64,000 nt of DNA from Candidatus Glomeribacter gigasporarum BEG34 (GCF_000227585.1 NZ_CAFB01000040.1:1-64000), one strand, 5' to 3'. Positions 41,936 through 55,418 are shown, counted from the first letter of the stretch. Translations and numbers: made by a program. Notes: generated from the sequence alone by a model not told the origin.

Positions 41936-42065
41936 CAAGACTTGTTTGCGTGTGCGCTTACGCGACAGGTTCGGGCCTGGATTTATGGGCATCATCGGAT
42001 ATCTCTGCAATAGAGGAATCCTCTCAAGCATACAGCCCACGCTTTATGCAGTCCTTTCCTAAGTG
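41936..42065 (-). mobile_element. IS5-family left-end remnant
   Basis: Minus-strand: an end (GGACTGCATAAAGCGTGGGC, then CTTGAGAGGATTCCTCTATT) followed by the first codons of an IS5 transposase (PINPGPNLSRKRTRKQV), which ends at a stop after ~20 residues. It matches the copy at 21190-21320, except for about 40 bp between the two conserved blocks. The remaining 41800-42136 gap holds the AT-rich leader of the DUF11 gene on one side and the hemE leader on the other. Confidence 0.7.
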
Positions 42066-42136
42066 TAGTACTGTCAGATCAAGTCTTGGCTCATACATTT
42101 TTTATATATCCTCTTCCAATCCCTTGCCTTTGATCA

Positions 42137-43291
42137 ATGCTGGCCAACGATACCTTTCTACGCGCGCTTGCGCGCGAGCCGACCGATTACACCCCCGTCT
42201 GGATCATGCGTCAGGCGGGCCGATATCTTCCCGAATACAACAAGACACGCGCGCGCGCCGGCAGTTTTCTGGCATTGGCGCAAAATCCGGATGATGCAAC
42301 CGAGGTCACGCTTCAGCCGCTGGCGCGTTTTCCGCTCGATGCCGCGATTCTTTTTTCCGATATTCTGACCATACCGGATGCAATGGGTCTGGGCCTCGCG
42401 TTTGAAGCCGGCCGCGGCCCGCGCCTTGCGCATCCAGTACGCGAGGAAGCGGATATCGCGCGCCTTCAGGCGCCCTCCATTGATCTGGCGTTGCGTTATG
42501 TGACCGATGCAATCCGCCAAATACGGTATGCGCTGAGGAATGCCAATGGCATCCAGCGCGTGCCGTTGATCGGCTTTTCTGGCAGCCCGTGGACATTGGC
42601 GTGCTATATGGTCGAAGGCGGACCTTGCGATGACTTTCGCCGGATTAAGTCGATGCTCTACGCGCGCCCGGATTTAATACAGCGGATTCTCGACATCAAT
42701 ACGCGCGCTGTCGTGGACTACCTGAACGCACAGATTGGCGCCGGCGTGAACGCACTGATGATTTTCGATACCTGGGGCGGCGCGCTGGCGCATCGCGCAT
42801 TTCAACACTTCTCGCTGGCCTCCATTGCGCGCGTGATTGCGCAGTTGCGTCAATCCCGCGCCGCTGAACAGATTCCGGTGATTGTGTTTACCAAAGGCGG
42901 CGGCCTCTGGCTTGAAGCGCTCGCGGCGAGCGGCGCCGATGCGCTTGGCCTCGACTGGACGGTCGACCTTGCTTCCGCCCGGCAACGCGCCGGCAAACGG
43001 GTGGCATTGCAAGGCAATCTCGACCCGGCGGTTTTATTGGCGCCGCCCGATATCATTCGCGCCGAGGTGCGCGCGGCGCTGGATGCCTATGGCCCATATC
43101 CAGGCCATATTTTCAATCTGGGACATGGCATTCTGCCGTGCACCCCGCCGCGCCATGTCGCTGCAATGGTTGAGGAGGTGCACGCCTACAGCCGCGCTTT
43201 ACATCAAAAGGCATCCAAAAAGCCAGACTTATGCACATTTTCCAGGACCGGCCTTACAAATCAGGTGCAGCCCTCAGAAGCGCCTGGCTAA
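42137..43291 (+). CDS. hemE: Uroporphyrinogen decarboxylase
   Basis: Converts uroporphyrinogen III to coproporphyrinogen III in heme synthesis. Motifs: signature [18 protein letters not shown] near the start, [20 protein letters not shown] with the substrate-binding Asp, [16 protein letters not shown], and the C-terminal [15 protein letters not shown]. At 384 residues it is about 25 longer than usual because of a C-terminal tail ([16 protein letters not shown]) not seen in the family. Followed by a gap with DnaA-box-like sites and then priA, an order common in Burkholderiaceae. Confidence 0.96.
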   Translation: MLANDTFLRALAREPTDYTPVWIMRQAGRYLPEYNKTRARAGSFLALAQNPDDATEVTLQPLARFPLDAAILFSDILTIPDAMGLGLAFEAGRGPRLAHPVREEADIARLQAPSIDLALRYVTDAIRQIRYALRNANGIQRVPLIGFSGSPWTLACYMVEGGPCDDFRRIKSMLYARPDLIQRILDINTRAVVDYLNAQIGAGVNALMIFDTWGGALAHRAFQHFSLASIARVIAQLRQSRAAEQIPVIVFTKGGGLWLEALAASGADALGLDWTVDLASARQRAGKRVALQGNLDPAVLLAPPDIIRAEVRAALDAYGPYPGHIFNLGHGILPCTPPRHVAAMVEEVHAYSRALHQKASKKPDLCTFSRTGLTNQVQPSEAPG

Positions 43292-43418
43292 AAGCGCATA
43301 GATGATGTAACCCATTGATTTTTATACAAATGATGAATCTGCCTAGAATCTGGGCAAAGCCAGGCGGCGGCCTGTATCTTGGCCTTCCGGGAGATTCCAG
43401 CGCGGGTTTTCAACAGAG

Positions 43419-43460
43419 TTATCCACAGAATATGTGGAAAGTCCAGAAAAGTGTTGATAA
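43419..43460 (+). promoter_or_regulatory. Cluster of DnaA-box-like 9-mers
   Basis: TTATCCACA (43419-43427, perfect consensus), TGTGGAAAG (43433-43441, two mismatches, inverted) and TGTTGATAA (43452-43460, one mismatch, inverted), followed by AT-rich TTAGAAAAATATTCAATG. It lies in the 212-bp hemE-priA gap. It may be a DnaA-regulated site or part of a displaced origin; the sites themselves are clear, the role is not. Confidence 0.55.
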
Positions 43461-43503
43461 ATCTGCACGTTAGAAAAATATTCAATGTTTCACTTTAACT
43501 CCT

Positions 43504-45573
43504 ATGGACAGGCATGAAGAATGGATTGTCCGCGTTGCGCTGGATCAGCCTACCCCAACCCTGTTTGAGTACCGTTATGCAACTGCGCACAAACCGCAGG
43601 CCGGTCAACTGGCGCATGTGCCATTTGGCCGGCGCATGGAGACCGGCCTGATTTGGGGCATTGTGTCACAAAGCGCGCTGCCTTTGGCCCGCCTGCGCGA
43701 GGTTGAAGCCATTTGGCATGTATGCCCTCCTTTGTCGGCGAAATGGCGCGCGTTATTGCAGTTCGCCGCTGACTATTACCAGCGCGGACTGGGTGAGATC
43801 GCCCTGCCCGCCCTTCCGGGCGCGCTGCGCGATACGCGTCGCTGGCCGCGTTTGAGCGCGCATCTGCACAATGCGCAGCAGGCGCAACCGGCAAGCGCCG
43901 CAGTGTCAGGATCAGAAATCCACATCGCCGCGCCCGCGCTCACTTCCGGACAGGCGCAGGCGCTGCAGCAACTCAATACGGCACGCGGGTTTGCGCCTTT
44001 TCTGTTGCATGGCGTGACCGGCAGCGGCAAAACCGAGGTCTATCTGCGCCTGCTCACCGCTTTATTCGCCCGCACTCCGGATGCACAGGCATTGGTGCTT
44101 GTACCTGAAATCAATCTCACGCCACAGATTGAGGCCATCCTCCGCGCCCGTATTCAAAGTGCGTCAGACGCGGCGATCATCACATTGCATAGCGGTTTGA
44201 GCGAGGGGGCACGGGCGCGGCGCTGGCTCGCCGCGCATTGCGGGCATGCGCGCATTGTGATTGGCACGCGGTTAGCGGTGCTGGCATCGCTGCCGCGCCT
44301 GGCGTTGATCATTGTCGACGAAGAACACGATGCCGCCTACAAACAGCAGGAAGGATTGCGCTATTCAGCGCGCGATCTGGCCGTCTGGCGCGCCAGGCAA
44401 CTGGACATTCCCGTGGTGCTCGGCTCCGCAACGCCCGCGCTGGAAACATGGCGCCATGCCGAACAGGGCCGTTATGCCCGGCTGAGCCTGCCGCGCCGCG
44501 CGCATTTTGAGGCCGCGCTCCCGGCGGTGCATTTAATCCATACGGGAGACGCCCGGCAGCGCAGCGCACAGAACGCCTTGCCAGACATTTCGGCGCCGCT
44601 GCTTGAGGCGCTGCGCGCGCGCCTGGAACGCAAGGAGCAAAGTCTGATTTTTTTGAACCGGCGCGGCTATGCGCCGGTGTTGGCGTGCGATGCGTGCGGA
44701 TGGCTCGCCGGATGCGCGCGGTGCAGCGTCTATGCCGTATTGCACAAAGCGGAGCGGGCGCTGCGCTGCCATCATTGCGGCCTTCAAACATCTGTTCCGC
44801 GCGCCTGTCCGGTGTGCGGCAATATCGATCTAGCCCCGCTTGGACGCGGCACGCAGCGCATTGAAGAAAGCCTCCTGCCGGCCTTCCCCGGCGCGCGGAT
44901 TGCGCGTTTGGACGCCGATAGCGCACGCCGTAAAGGGTGCGCGCAAATGCTCTTTGACAGGATGCACGCGGGCGATGTGGATATTCTGATCGGCACGCAA
45001 ATGATCGCGAAAGGGCACGATTTCCAGCGCGTAACGCTCGTCGGCATCCTGAATAGCGACGCCGCCCTGTTTTCTCATGATTTTCGCGCCGGCGAGCGGC
45101 TTTTTGCCCAACTGATGCAGGCCGGAGGGCGTGCGGGACGCGCCGGCTGCGGGGAAGTGCTGATTCAGACGCGCTACCCGCATCATCCGCTGTATCAGGC
45201 GCTGAGGCGTCACGATTACGCTGGCTTTGCGGCGGCGGCACTGGCGGAGCGCCGCCAGGCGCGCCTGCCGCCTTTTATCTATCAGGCATTGCTGCGCGCC
45301 GAGGCGCACACCCTGGAAGCGGCGCTTGATTTTCTCAGCCGCGCAGCCGCCGCGCTTGACCGACAGCCCGAAGCCGTCGCAGTGACGCGCTATGATCCTG
45401 TACCCATGAATATTGTGAAAATCAGGCGCCTCCATCGGGCGCAGTTTCTGCTTGAGTCCGCTTCGCGCGCCGCGCTGCAACGAACGCTGAGCGCATGGCG
45501 GCCCGATCTGCGCGCGTTGAAAGTCAGGGGTATAGTGCGCTGGATGATTGAGGTTGATCCTCTGGATATTTAG
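43504..45573 (+). CDS. priA: Primosomal replication protein N' (helicase)
   Basis: Superfamily 2 DNA helicase that restarts stalled forks. N-terminal 3'-end-binding domain ([16 protein letters not shown]), Walker [39 protein letters not shown], zinc-binding region with eight Cys ([15 protein letters not shown] through RACPVCGN), and helicase motif [20 protein letters not shown]. At 689 residues it is normal for Burkholderiaceae. The natural end PLDI is followed by TAG that lies within a palindromic element. Confidence 0.96.
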   Translation: MDRHEEWIVRVALDQPTPTLFEYRYATAHKPQAGQLAHVPFGRRMETGLIWGIVSQSALPLARLREVEAIWHVCPPLSAKWRALLQFAADYYQRGLGEIALPALPGALRDTRRWPRLSAHLHNAQQAQPASAAVSGSEIHIAAPALTSGQAQALQQLNTARGFAPFLLHGVTGSGKTEVYLRLLTALFARTPDAQALVLVPEINLTPQIEAILRARIQSASDAAIITLHSGLSEGARARRWLAAHCGHARIVIGTRLAVLASLPRLALIIVDEEHDAAYKQQEGLRYSARDLAVWRARQLDIPVVLGSATPALETWRHAEQGRYARLSLPRRAHFEAALPAVHLIHTGDARQRSAQNALPDISAPLLEALRARLERKEQSLIFLNRRGYAPVLACDACGWLAGCARCSVYAVLHKAERALRCHHCGLQTSVPRACPVCGNIDLAPLGRGTQRIEESLLPAFPGARIARLDADSARRKGCAQMLFDRMHAGDVDILIGTQMIAKGHDFQRVTLVGILNSDAALFSHDFRAGERLFAQLMQAGGRAGRAGCGEVLIQTRYPHHPLYQALRRHDYAGFAAAALAERRQARLPPFIYQALLRAEAHTLEAALDFLSRAAAALDRQPEAVAVTRYDPVPMNIVKIRRLHRAQFLLESASRAALQRTLSAWRPDLRALKVRGIVRWMIEVDPLDI

Positions 45574-45738
45574 CGCATTTTTCAGCGGCTTGCACGGCGT
45601 CGCTTCGCCGTTCCGTGTATTCGGGCTCGCTGCGGGGTCGCCTCCATCGCTTCGCGACGGAGCCTGCTCCGCCCGCATCAAGCCCTATACTGTCTTCGCG
45701 CTCAACTCCTTGTGCAATCTCACTGAAAAATGCGCTAA
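45570..45738 (-). repeat. Palindromic element, subfamily A, long form, priA-hrcA
   Basis: Arms TTAGCGCATTTTTCAG (45570-45585) and CTGAAAAATGCGCTAA (45723-45738) are perfectly complementary. The core is in the reverse orientation (TATACTGTCTTCGCGCTC), and about 60 bp of extra sequence (GGGCTCGCTGCGGGGTCGCC, with a hairpin around CATCGCTTCGCGACGG) is inserted. The left arm contains the priA stop TAG. The element fills the gap up to the hrcA leader. Confidence 0.93.
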
Positions 45739-45772
45739 GCAGTTTCTTAAAACTGCTTGCTTTTTCCTTTTT

Positions 45773-46798
45773 ATGCTCGACGCCCGCGCCCGCCATCTGC
45801 TTAAAACGCTGATTGAACGCTATATTGCCGAAGGTCAGCCGGTCGGTTCGCGCACCCTATCGAAAGACTCCGAACTTGAACTGAGCCCGGCGACGATTCG
45901 CAATGTCATGGCGGACCTCGAAGACGCCGGTTTTGTATCAAGCCCGCACGCATCCGCGGGCCGGGTGCCGACGCCGCGCGCATACCGGCTGTTCGTCGAT
46001 ACGATGTTGACGGCGCAGCCGCTGCCGGAGGATGCGCAGATTGAATTGCATGTGCGCGCCCAATTGCAACCCGATGAACCCGTGAAGCTGACCAGCGCCG
46101 CCGCGGGCGCGCTTTCGGATTTATCGCAGTTCGTCGGCATCGTATTGACGCCGCGCCGCAGCCATGTATTTCATCAGATCGAATTTATGCGCCTGTCCGA
46201 GAAGCGCATTCTGCTGGTCATCGTCACGCCGGAGGGCGATGTGCAAAACCGGATCATGGCGACCCAGAAAGCCTATTCGCCCGCGCAACTGACTGAAGCG
46301 TCGAACTACATTAACGCACACTATGCGGGCCTGAGCTTTGACGCCGCGCGCCAGCGTTTGCGCGAAGAACTGGACGCGCTGCGCGACGATATGACACAAC
46401 TGATGCAGGCGGCGATTGCGGCGGGCACGGACGAGTCCAACGGCAGAGAAGCGGTGCTCGTCTCCGGCAAGCGCCATCTGCTCGAAATTGCCGATCTTTC
46501 CTCTGATATGAACCGTCTGCGCCAACTGTTCGATGTATTTGACCAGAAAACCAGTCTGCTCCGACTGCTCGATGTCTCCAGCCATGCGCAAGGGGTGCAG
46601 ATTTTTATCGGCGGCGAATCGGAGCGGATTCCGCTGGAACAGATGAGTGCGGTAATCTCCCCGTATCAGGCGGGCGGCCAAGTTGTCGGCGCCTTAGGCG
46701 TGATCGGCCCAACGCGGATGGCGTACCAGCGCGTGATTCAGATTGTCGATATTACGGCGAAGTTGTTGTCGAAAGCCTTAAGCCAGAATGAACTTTAG
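45773..46798 (+). CDS. hrcA: Heat-inducible transcription repressor HrcA
   Basis: Represses groESL/dnaK-type heat-shock operons at CIRCE elements. N-terminal winged helix ([40 protein letters not shown]), GAF-like middle, and the insert/dimerisation region. The ATG at 45773 starts [13 protein letters not shown] as homologues do, giving 341 residues; the open frame further upstream is palindromic-element DNA. Its stop overlaps the convergent recG end by four bases. No CIRCE site was noticed in this window. Confidence 0.94.
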   Translation: MLDARARHLLKTLIERYIAEGQPVGSRTLSKDSELELSPATIRNVMADLEDAGFVSSPHASAGRVPTPRAYRLFVDTMLTAQPLPEDAQIELHVRAQLQPDEPVKLTSAAAGALSDLSQFVGIVLTPRRSHVFHQIEFMRLSEKRILLVIVTPEGDVQNRIMATQKAYSPAQLTEASNYINAHYAGLSFDAARQRLREELDALRDDMTQLMQAAIAAGTDESNGREAVLVSGKRHLLEIADLSSDMNRLRQLFDVFDQKTSLLRLLDVSSHAQGVQIFIGGESERIPLEQMSAVISPYQAGGQVVGALGVIGPTRMAYQRVIQIVDITAKLLSKALSQNEL

Positions 46799-48942
46799 AC
46801 TTTCAGATAATGCGCCCGCCGCCCCAGCCAACGGTCCAACTGCTGCTCAGCCTGCTCTGGCCAGGCGTGCAGCAGACGCTCCGCAGCGCGGCGCGCCGGT
46901 TGAATCAGACAGGCATCGCGCCGGATGTCCGCAAAACGCAACATCGCAGCGCCGGATTGCCGCGCGCCCAGAAATTCGCCGGGGCCGCGGATTTCAAGGT
47001 CGCGCTGCGCAATTTCAAATCCATCCTGAATTTCGCGCATCGTGCGCAGCCGCGCATACGCGGCGCGCGATAGCGGCGGCGCGTAGAGCAGCAGGCACAC
47101 CGAGGTTTGATGACCGCGCCCGACCCGTCCGCGCAGCTGGTGCAACTGTGCCAGACCGAAACGCTCTGCATGTTCGATGATCATCAATGAAGCATTGGGA
47201 ACATCCACGCCGACCTCGATCACCGTCGTCGCCACCAACAGCTGAATTTCATTGCGCATGAACTGTTCCATCACGATGGTTTTTTCAGCCGGTTTGAGCC
47301 GGCCGTGGATCAGGCCAATGCGCAATTTGGGCAAGGCGGCGCAGAGCGCTGCGAAGGTGTCGAGCGCGGTTTGTAACTGCAGGGCTTCGCTTTCCTCGAT
47401 CAATGGGCAGACCCAGTAGATCTGGCGGCGGGCGCGCGCTGCCGCGCGAATCCGTGCAATGACCTCATCGCGCCGCGCGTGCGAAATCAGACGGGTCAGC
47501 ACTAGCGTGCGTCCGGGCGGCAATTCGTCGAGCGCGGAAATATCCAGGTCGGCGTAATAACTCATCGCAAGCGAGCGCGGAATGGGCGTAGCGCTCATCA
47601 TCAATTGATGCGGCTGCTCATTGGAGACTTTGCCACCGCGTTGCGCCTTGGCGCGAAGCGCGAGCCGCTGTTCAACGCCAAAGCGATGCTGTTCATCGAT
47701 AATGGCTAGCCCAAGCTGCATAAATTCGACCGCGCTTTGAATCATCGCATGCGTGCCAATCACGAATCGCGCAGCGCCGGTTGCGATGGCGCGCAGCGCG
47801 GCGCGCTTTTCACTGTCTTTCAGACGGCCCGCCAGCCAGACGGGCGGCGCGCCGCAGGGTTCAAACCAGCCGCGTAACTGGCGTAAATGCTGTTCAGCGA
47901 GCAGTTCGGTCGGCGCCATCAACGCGACCTGATAGCCCGCCTCAATCGCCTGCGCGGCGGCAAGCGCGGCAATCACCGTTTTGCCGCTGCCGACATCGCC
48001 CTGTAACAGCCGCTGCATCGGATACGGCGCGGCCAGATCGGCGCTGATTTCATCCCGGACGCGCTGCTGCGCGCGCGTCAGCGCAAACGGCAAGGCGCGC
48101 TCAATGCGGCTGGACAGCGTATCTGCGTGCGTCGCGCGCGGCATGCGCGGCGCGCGGATTTGACGGCGCGCGAGATGCGCGCGTTTCAGCGACAACTGCT
48201 GCGCCAGCAGCTCCTCAAATTTGATGCGCAGCCACGCGGGATGGGTGCGCTCAGCCAATGCCCCGGTATCCGCGTTTGCGTCCGGACGATGCAGGAATGC
48301 CACCGCGTCTGCCAGTGATGGCAGGCGCAGCGGGACAATGATTTCGGCTTGCAGGGTCTCGGGCAGAATTTCCGGCAGAGGCGTATCGGCCAGCGCCTGG
48401 TCAATCGCGCGGCGCAGCCATGCCTGACCCACGCCCTGACTGGCTGGATACACAGGCGTCAGCGTGTTCGGCAATGGGGTATTTTCCGTGATGATGCGCA
48501 TCGTCGGATGAACCATCTCCGGCCCGGAGAAAGCCTTGCGGATTTCGCCGAGCGCGCGCAGACGCACGCCCGCCTCGAACTGTTTGACCTGAGCGCTGTA
48601 GAAATGAAAAAACCGCAGTTGCGCCGTATCGCCGCGCCGGTCGACGAGCGTTAAACACCATTGACGGCGCGGTTTCAGCGTGATTTCACTCGCCGAAACA
48701 ATACCTTCGATCTGTGCAGCAATCCCCGGCTGCGCAGCGCGGATGGGCGTGAGCGCGGTCTCGTCTTCATAACGGAGCGGCAAATGCAGAACAAAATCAA
48801 ACGCGCGCGCCAACCCAAGCTTTGCGAGTCTGGCCGCCGATGGCGCGGTTTTGTTGCGGATGGGAAATGACCGTGAATTCTGAACAGCGGGCGCGCGCCC
48901 ATCATGCGATACTGGACAGGTGAACTGGTCCGTTCGGTTCAT
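46795..48942 (-). CDS. recG: ATP-dependent DNA helicase RecG
   Basis: Branch-migrating helicase for fork regression and recombination repair. Wedge/OB domain ([20 protein letters not shown]), Walker [21 protein letters not shown], motif [15 protein letters not shown], then [20 protein letters not shown] and the TRG-like end ([20 protein letters not shown]). ATG 48942 is preferred ([10 protein letters not shown]); the frame is open to GTG 49011. The family length is about 700 residues, so either start fits. Confidence 0.94.
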   Translation of the reverse strand: MNRTDQFTCPVSHDGRAPAVQNSRSFPIRNKTAPSAARLAKLGLARAFDFVLHLPLRYEDETALTPIRAAQPGIAAQIEGIVSASEITLKPRRQWCLTLVDRRGDTAQLRFFHFYSAQVKQFEAGVRLRALGEIRKAFSGPEMVHPTMRIITENTPLPNTLTPVYPASQGVGQAWLRRAIDQALADTPLPEILPETLQAEIIVPLRLPSLADAVAFLHRPDANADTGALAERTHPAWLRIKFEELLAQQLSLKRAHLARRQIRAPRMPRATHADTLSSRIERALPFALTRAQQRVRDEISADLAAPYPMQRLLQGDVGSGKTVIAALAAAQAIEAGYQVALMAPTELLAEQHLRQLRGWFEPCGAPPVWLAGRLKDSEKRAALRAIATGAARFVIGTHAMIQSAVEFMQLGLAIIDEQHRFGVEQRLALRAKAQRGGKVSNEQPHQLMMSATPIPRSLAMSYYADLDISALDELPPGRTLVLTRLISHARRDEVIARIRAAARARRQIYWVCPLIEESEALQLQTALDTFAALCAALPKLRIGLIHGRLKPAEKTIVMEQFMRNEIQLLVATTVIEVGVDVPNASLMIIEHAERFGLAQLHQLRGRVGRGHQTSVCLLLYAPPLSRAAYARLRTMREIQDGFEIAQRDLEIRGPGEFLGARQSGAAMLRFADIRRDACLIQPARRAAERLLHAWPEQAEQQLDRWLGRRAHYLKV

Positions 48943-49315
48943 TATTTTCCGCTGCCTGATGCGCTTCGCTGGCTGCCATTGACATGCCAATGCCGATATA
49001 CCCGCCATCACCTTTAAAAGTATAAAGCGGGCGTCCCATCTCTTCCATGAAGCCCCGATAAGCGGAGTTATTTTTAAATTTCCTGATCGGCTGCCGGTAA
49101 GCGCCTGTTCACGACCTTTTGACGAGCAGAATGAAGAGATGAGCAGGCATCGCTACCCGAACGATATCAGTCGCCGCCAGTCTGAATAGATCAGGCGGTT
49201 ATATGTCGTCCTTTCCATTGGAATCAACATTCAATGTTTGAGCGATATGATCGCAAACATGCGATTATGAGTTGATCGGAATGTCAGATGAAGGCCTTTG
49301 CCTTTACATGTGGGG
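48943..49315. other. Intergenic region between recG and tRNA-Thr, no gene seen
   Basis: No coding sequence supported. It contains GCGCCTGTTCACGACC at 49100, which resembles the arm of the tig element (CCTGTTCACGATC) but has no complementary partner nearby. Confidence 0.4.
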
Positions 49316-49388
49316 AGCCGGAAAGAGGATTTGAACCCCCGACCTTCGCATTACGAATGCGCTGCTCTACCGACTGAGCTATTCCGGC
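49316..49388 (-). tRNA. tRNA-Thr (CGT)
   Basis: 73-nt cloverleaf on the minus strand starting GCCGGAATAGCTCAGTCGG. Anticodon loop TTCGTAA on stem GCGCA/TGCGA gives CGT; T loop TTCAAAT. CCA is not encoded. Confidence 0.95.
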
Positions 49389-49445
49389 AAAGACTCAAAT
49401 TATACGACGGTCTGTTTCTGTTCAATCAGAGCGCGTCTTCATCCA

Positions 49446-49769
49446 TTAGCGCTCCAGCAAATCCAGCTTGTCTTCAACGTCTTTCCATTCATCCGCATCA
49501 GGCAGTGGGCCTTTGCTTTTTGTGATGCTGGGCCAGCGTTTCGATAGTTCAAGATTAAGTTTAATAAAGTGCCGCTGGTTGCCTGGCACGTCTTCCTCCG
49601 CATAAATAGCGTTGACCGGACATTCAGCGACACAGACTGCACAGTCGATGCACTCATCCGGATCAATTGCGAGGAAATTTGGCCCCTCGCGGAAACAGTC
49701 CACCGGACATACATCCACGCAATCGGTATAACGGCATTTAATACAACGCTGTGTCACAACGTGCGTCAT
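49446..49769 (-). CDS. fdxA: 7Fe-8S-type ferredoxin FdxA
   Basis: Small electron carrier with one [3Fe-4S] and one [4Fe-4S] cluster. The first Cys set is [18 protein letters not shown] and the second [17 protein letters not shown], followed by the long helical tail typical of this ferredoxin type ([20 protein letters not shown]). At 107 residues it is full length. Redox partner unknown. Confidence 0.96.
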   Translation of the reverse strand: MTHVVTQRCIKCRYTDCVDVCPVDCFREGPNFLAIDPDECIDCAVCVAECPVNAIYAEEDVPGNQRHFIKLNLELSKRWPSITKSKGPLPDADEWKDVEDKLDLLER

Positions 49770-49941
49770 TCGCGCTCCTGAATGCTGGCAAGGCTTGGCG
49801 GTCGGTATGGCGTCCGCTTTCTATTCCGAAAGCATGATTGTATCTTGGCATTGACGTTCCACCCGTAGCGCCTTCCGTCACTTACAATTCAATGGTGCAC
49901 AAGTGCTACCATATCTGCTTCTTTTATGGAGTGTTGATTGC

Positions 49942-50235
49942 ATGCGTATTCTCATTTGGCTGATTCGCATTGTCCTCTTTGCCCTCTTTTTAATTCTGGC
50001 CGTTGCCAATACGCAGGATGCAACGCTCAATTTCACTGCAGGCATGGCGTGGGAGGCGCCACTCATCCTGATTGGATTTGCATTTTTCGCGGCCGGATTG
50101 CTGGCCGGGTTGTTGTTGACGTTGCCCACGAGTATACGGCGACGATTTGAGATCGCGCGCCTTAAACGCGAACTCGCAGTAGCTCAGCAAGCGCGCGATA
50201 AAGATGAGCTGCCTCCGCCTCCGCCCTTTATCTAG
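49942..50235 (+). CDS. lapA: LapA-domain inner-membrane protein
   Basis: 97-residue membrane protein of the LapA (DUF1049) family, partner of LapB in control of lipopolysaccharide assembly. Two hydrophobic helices (LIRIVLFALFLILAVANTQD and LILIGFAFFAAGLLAGLLLT) are followed by a cytoplasmic coiled segment and a proline-rich end. The ATG at 49942 is used; 13 upstream in-frame codons are not family-like. Its stop TAG lies in the left arm of a palindromic element that separates it from lapB. Confidence 0.88.
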   Translation: MRILIWLIRIVLFALFLILAVANTQDATLNFTAGMAWEAPLILIGFAFFAAGLLAGLLLTLPTSIRRRFEIARLKRELAVAQQARDKDELPPPPPFI

Positions 50236-50399
50236 AGCATTTTTCACTGATGTTCCCGATGTCGCTTCTCTGCTTTCCGTTATTTGGGCTCGCTGCGGGG
50301 TTGCCTCCATCGTTTCGCGATGGAGCCTGCTCCGCCCGCATCAAGCCCTATTCTGTCTTCGTGCTTGCGAAAGTGCAATCTCGCTGAAAAATACTCTAA
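50232..50399 (-). repeat. Palindromic element, subfamily A, long form, between lapA and lapB
   Basis: 168 bp from CTAGAGCATTTTTCAC to GCTGAAAAATACTCTAA. Core in reverse orientation (TATTCTGTCTTCGTGCTT) with the same ~60-bp extra segment as the priA copy (GGGCTCGCTGCGGGGTTGCC, CATCGTTTCGCGATGG). It contains the lapA stop codon and interrupts a gene pair that is normally adjacent or overlapping. Confidence 0.92.
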
Positions 50400-50437
50400 A
50401 TCAATATTTCCATACCGTTCACAACGCCTGCCTGTCT

Positions 50438-51592
50438 ATGGAGCTTGATTTCTGGTGGCTGCTCGCGATTCCGGCGATATTCGGGCTTGGCTGGATTTCA
50501 GCGCGCCTCGATCTGAAGCATTTGCTCGCAGAAAATTCAGCTCTGCCGCGCTCCTATTTTCGCGGCCTGAATTTTCTGCTACGTGAGCAGCACGATCAAG
50601 CCATCGATGCTTTTATTGAAGTCGCCAAACTCGACCCTGAAACCACCGAACTTCATTTCGCGCTTGGTAACCTGTTCCGCCGCCGTGGCGAGACCGGGCG
50701 CGCGATCCGCGTTCATCAAAATCTGCTCAGCCGCGCTGACCTGCCTCTGGCCGAGCGGGATCACGCGCTTTATGAATTGGGACAGGATTTCCTGAAGGCA
50801 GGGTTTCTGGATCGTGCCGAAGAAGCGCTGACGCGTCTGGAGTCTGGCACTTATGCGGCGGATGCGCAACGCAGTCTGCTGACAATTTATACCATTGAGA
50901 AAGACTGGCCGCGCGCCATTGATCTGGCCCGGCAACTCAGCCGGCACAACGCAGCGGACTACCATAAGGACATTGCGCATTTTTACTGCGAACAGGCTGA
51001 GGAAGCATTGCAGCATCAGCGCGTCCCGGAGGCGCGCGCGGCCCTTAAGCATGCGCTCGCGGCCAACCTGGCGAATGTTCGCGCCACGCTGTTATTGGGC
51101 GATGCAGCATTTGCCGATGGCGAGCCATCCGCGGCGATCAACATTTGGACGCGCATTGAACAGCAGAATCCCGCCTGTTTACCGCTGATCGCGCAGCGTT
51201 TGATACATGCGCATCAGAAACTCGGACGCGGCGCGCAAGCAGCGCGACTATTGATCAGCTACATAGACCGTTGCGCGTCTGACGAGCTTATCGATGTTGC
51301 GTTTCCCTTCATCGCTGAACAATGCGGCGCCGATATCATCCATACGCTTGCGCGCGCGCAGATGCAAAAATCGCCAACGCTCGTGAGCATGGCGCATCTG
51401 CTCAACGTGCAACGTACGATTGCAGACGCGCCGATGCGCAGCGAACTGGACGCGATGCACGCGATGCTCGCCGCGCATCTCAAAAATGTGCCGCGTTACA
51501 CCTGCTGCGAATGCGGTTTCCGGGCGCGGCTTTTTTATTGGCAATGTCCTGGATGCAATGGATGGGAAACGTATTTGCCGCATTGCGCTTAA
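50438..51592 (+). CDS. lapB: LPS assembly protein LapB (YciM)
   Basis: Inner-membrane-anchored adaptor controlling LpxC turnover and so lipid A synthesis. One N-terminal helix (LDFWWLLAIPAIFGLGWISA), about nine TPR-type repeats (for example EQHDQAIDAFIEVAKLDPET), and a C-terminal rubredoxin-like metal site (CCECGFRARLFYWQCPGCNG). 384 residues, the normal length. ATG at 50438; the upstream open frame is palindromic-element DNA. Probably still co-transcribed with lapA despite the inserted element. Confidence 0.93.
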   Translation: MELDFWWLLAIPAIFGLGWISARLDLKHLLAENSALPRSYFRGLNFLLREQHDQAIDAFIEVAKLDPETTELHFALGNLFRRRGETGRAIRVHQNLLSRADLPLAERDHALYELGQDFLKAGFLDRAEEALTRLESGTYAADAQRSLLTIYTIEKDWPRAIDLARQLSRHNAADYHKDIAHFYCEQAEEALQHQRVPEARAALKHALAANLANVRATLLLGDAAFADGEPSAAINIWTRIEQQNPACLPLIAQRLIHAHQKLGRGAQAARLLISYIDRCASDELIDVAFPFIAEQCGADIIHTLARAQMQKSPTLVSMAHLLNVQRTIADAPMRSELDAMHAMLAAHLKNVPRYTCCECGFRARLFYWQCPGCNGWETYLPHCA

Positions 51593-51836
51593 CAAGCCTT
51601 CCCTAAGCCCCGATTGCGCGTCATTGAAGACCGCATCTTTGCTCTGTACTTCGAAGCGCCTGCGGCATGTGGATGAGCGCGAATCGCTATACTATTGATC
51701 AATGCTTCTCCTATCTGCATCTTGATGTAGATGCTTGAGCAAGCTCTCCCATACGCCCGATTTACACTTGTCATTCATCATCCAAAATCTTCTTTTTTCT
51801 TAAAATTTATTTGAGAACACGGCCCAGGAAGATCCA
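51593..51836 (+). promoter_or_regulatory. dnaN upstream region with hairpin and a DnaA-box-like site
   Basis: TGTGGATGA at 51668-51676 differs by one base from an inverted DnaA box. A hairpin GCATCT-TGATGT-AGATGC lies at 51717-51734, and an AT-rich tract (TTTTTTCTTAAAATTTATTT) leads to dnaN. It presumably holds the dnaN-gyrB promoter, since dnaA is no longer upstream; no convincing -35/-10 pair was picked out. Confidence 0.4.
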
Positions 51837-52940
51837 ATGCAATGGATTAAAACCGAACGGAATCAATTAATACCACCGCTGCAGATGGTCAGCGGTATTG
51901 TCGAACGTTGTCATACGATGCCGATTCTTGCCCATGTAATGATCACCAAAAACGGCTCGGAACTGGCTTTTCTTGCGACCGATCTGGATGTGCAGATCAC
52001 CGCCCGCGCCGATATTGGCAGCGGGCCGGAATCTGCCGCAACCACTGTGGCGGCGCGCAAACTGCTGGATATTCTGCGCGCCGTGCCGGCGGGCGAAGTC
52101 CAGATCTCCGTGGCTGATCAACGCTTGACGATTCAGGCGGGCAAAAGCCGCTTTGCGCTGCAAACCCTGGATGCGGGCGATTTTCCCACCGTAGCGCAGG
52201 CTCAAACCTTTGATTTAAGCGTGCAGATCACGCAAAAGGCATTTAAAGCCCTGCTGGGCTGCACCCATTTTGCGATGGCGCAGCAGGATATCCGTTATTA
52301 TCTGCATGCAATGTTGCTGGCGGTCGAAGGCGGCGTCTTAAGCGCGGTGGCGACCGACGGCCATCGTCTTGCCTTTGCTTCGACCGCGGTTGAAGGCGCG
52401 TTTGAGCGCCGCGAATGGATTATTCCGCGCAGGACGGTGCTGGAACTGCAGCGTTTACTGGAGGAGAGCGACGCGCCGGTCAAAATGGATGTGGCGCCGA
52501 ATCAGGTGAAATTCAGCTTTGCTCAGGTCGAATTCATTTCAAAACGGATCGATGCCAGGTTTCCCGATTTCCAGCGCGTGATTCCCCAGGGCTACACCCG
52601 CGCCTTCAACATTGGACATGCAGCGTTTCAGCAGGCGCTTGCGCGCGCCGCCATTCTGACCTCCGATAAATTCAAGGGCGTGCGCTGCCTGATTGCGCCC
52701 GGACAACTGAAGATCATTTCGAACAATGCGGAGAATGAGGAAGCGCAGGAAGAACTCGACATCGATTACGCCGGCGAATCGGCGGATATCGGTCTAAACG
52801 TCAGTTATCTGCTGGACGTACTGACGCATGTCAAAGCGGAAACAGTGCGGTTCAGCTTTGCCGACGCCAGCGCGAGCGTGTTGCTTACCCTCACGGACAA
52901 TGAAAATTTCAAATACGTGGTCATGCCGATGCGTATTTAG
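51837..52940 (+). CDS. dnaN: DNA polymerase III beta sliding clamp
   Basis: Ring-shaped processivity clamp. Three clamp domains over 367 residues, with LLDILRAVPAGEVQISV, YYLHAMLLAVEGGVLSAVAT, DGHRLAFASTAVEG and the C-terminal YVVMPMRI typical of the family. Followed nine bases later by gyrB. Normally preceded by dnaA; here the upstream neighbour is lapB. Confidence 0.98.
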   Translation: MQWIKTERNQLIPPLQMVSGIVERCHTMPILAHVMITKNGSELAFLATDLDVQITARADIGSGPESAATTVAARKLLDILRAVPAGEVQISVADQRLTIQAGKSRFALQTLDAGDFPTVAQAQTFDLSVQITQKAFKALLGCTHFAMAQQDIRYYLHAMLLAVEGGVLSAVATDGHRLAFASTAVEGAFERREWIIPRRTVLELQRLLEESDAPVKMDVAPNQVKFSFAQVEFISKRIDARFPDFQRVIPQGYTRAFNIGHAAFQQALARAAILTSDKFKGVRCLIAPGQLKIISNNAENEEAQEELDIDYAGESADIGLNVSYLLDVLTHVKAETVRFSFADASASVLLTLTDNENFKYVVMPMRI

Positions 52941-55418
<2,478 letters not shown>

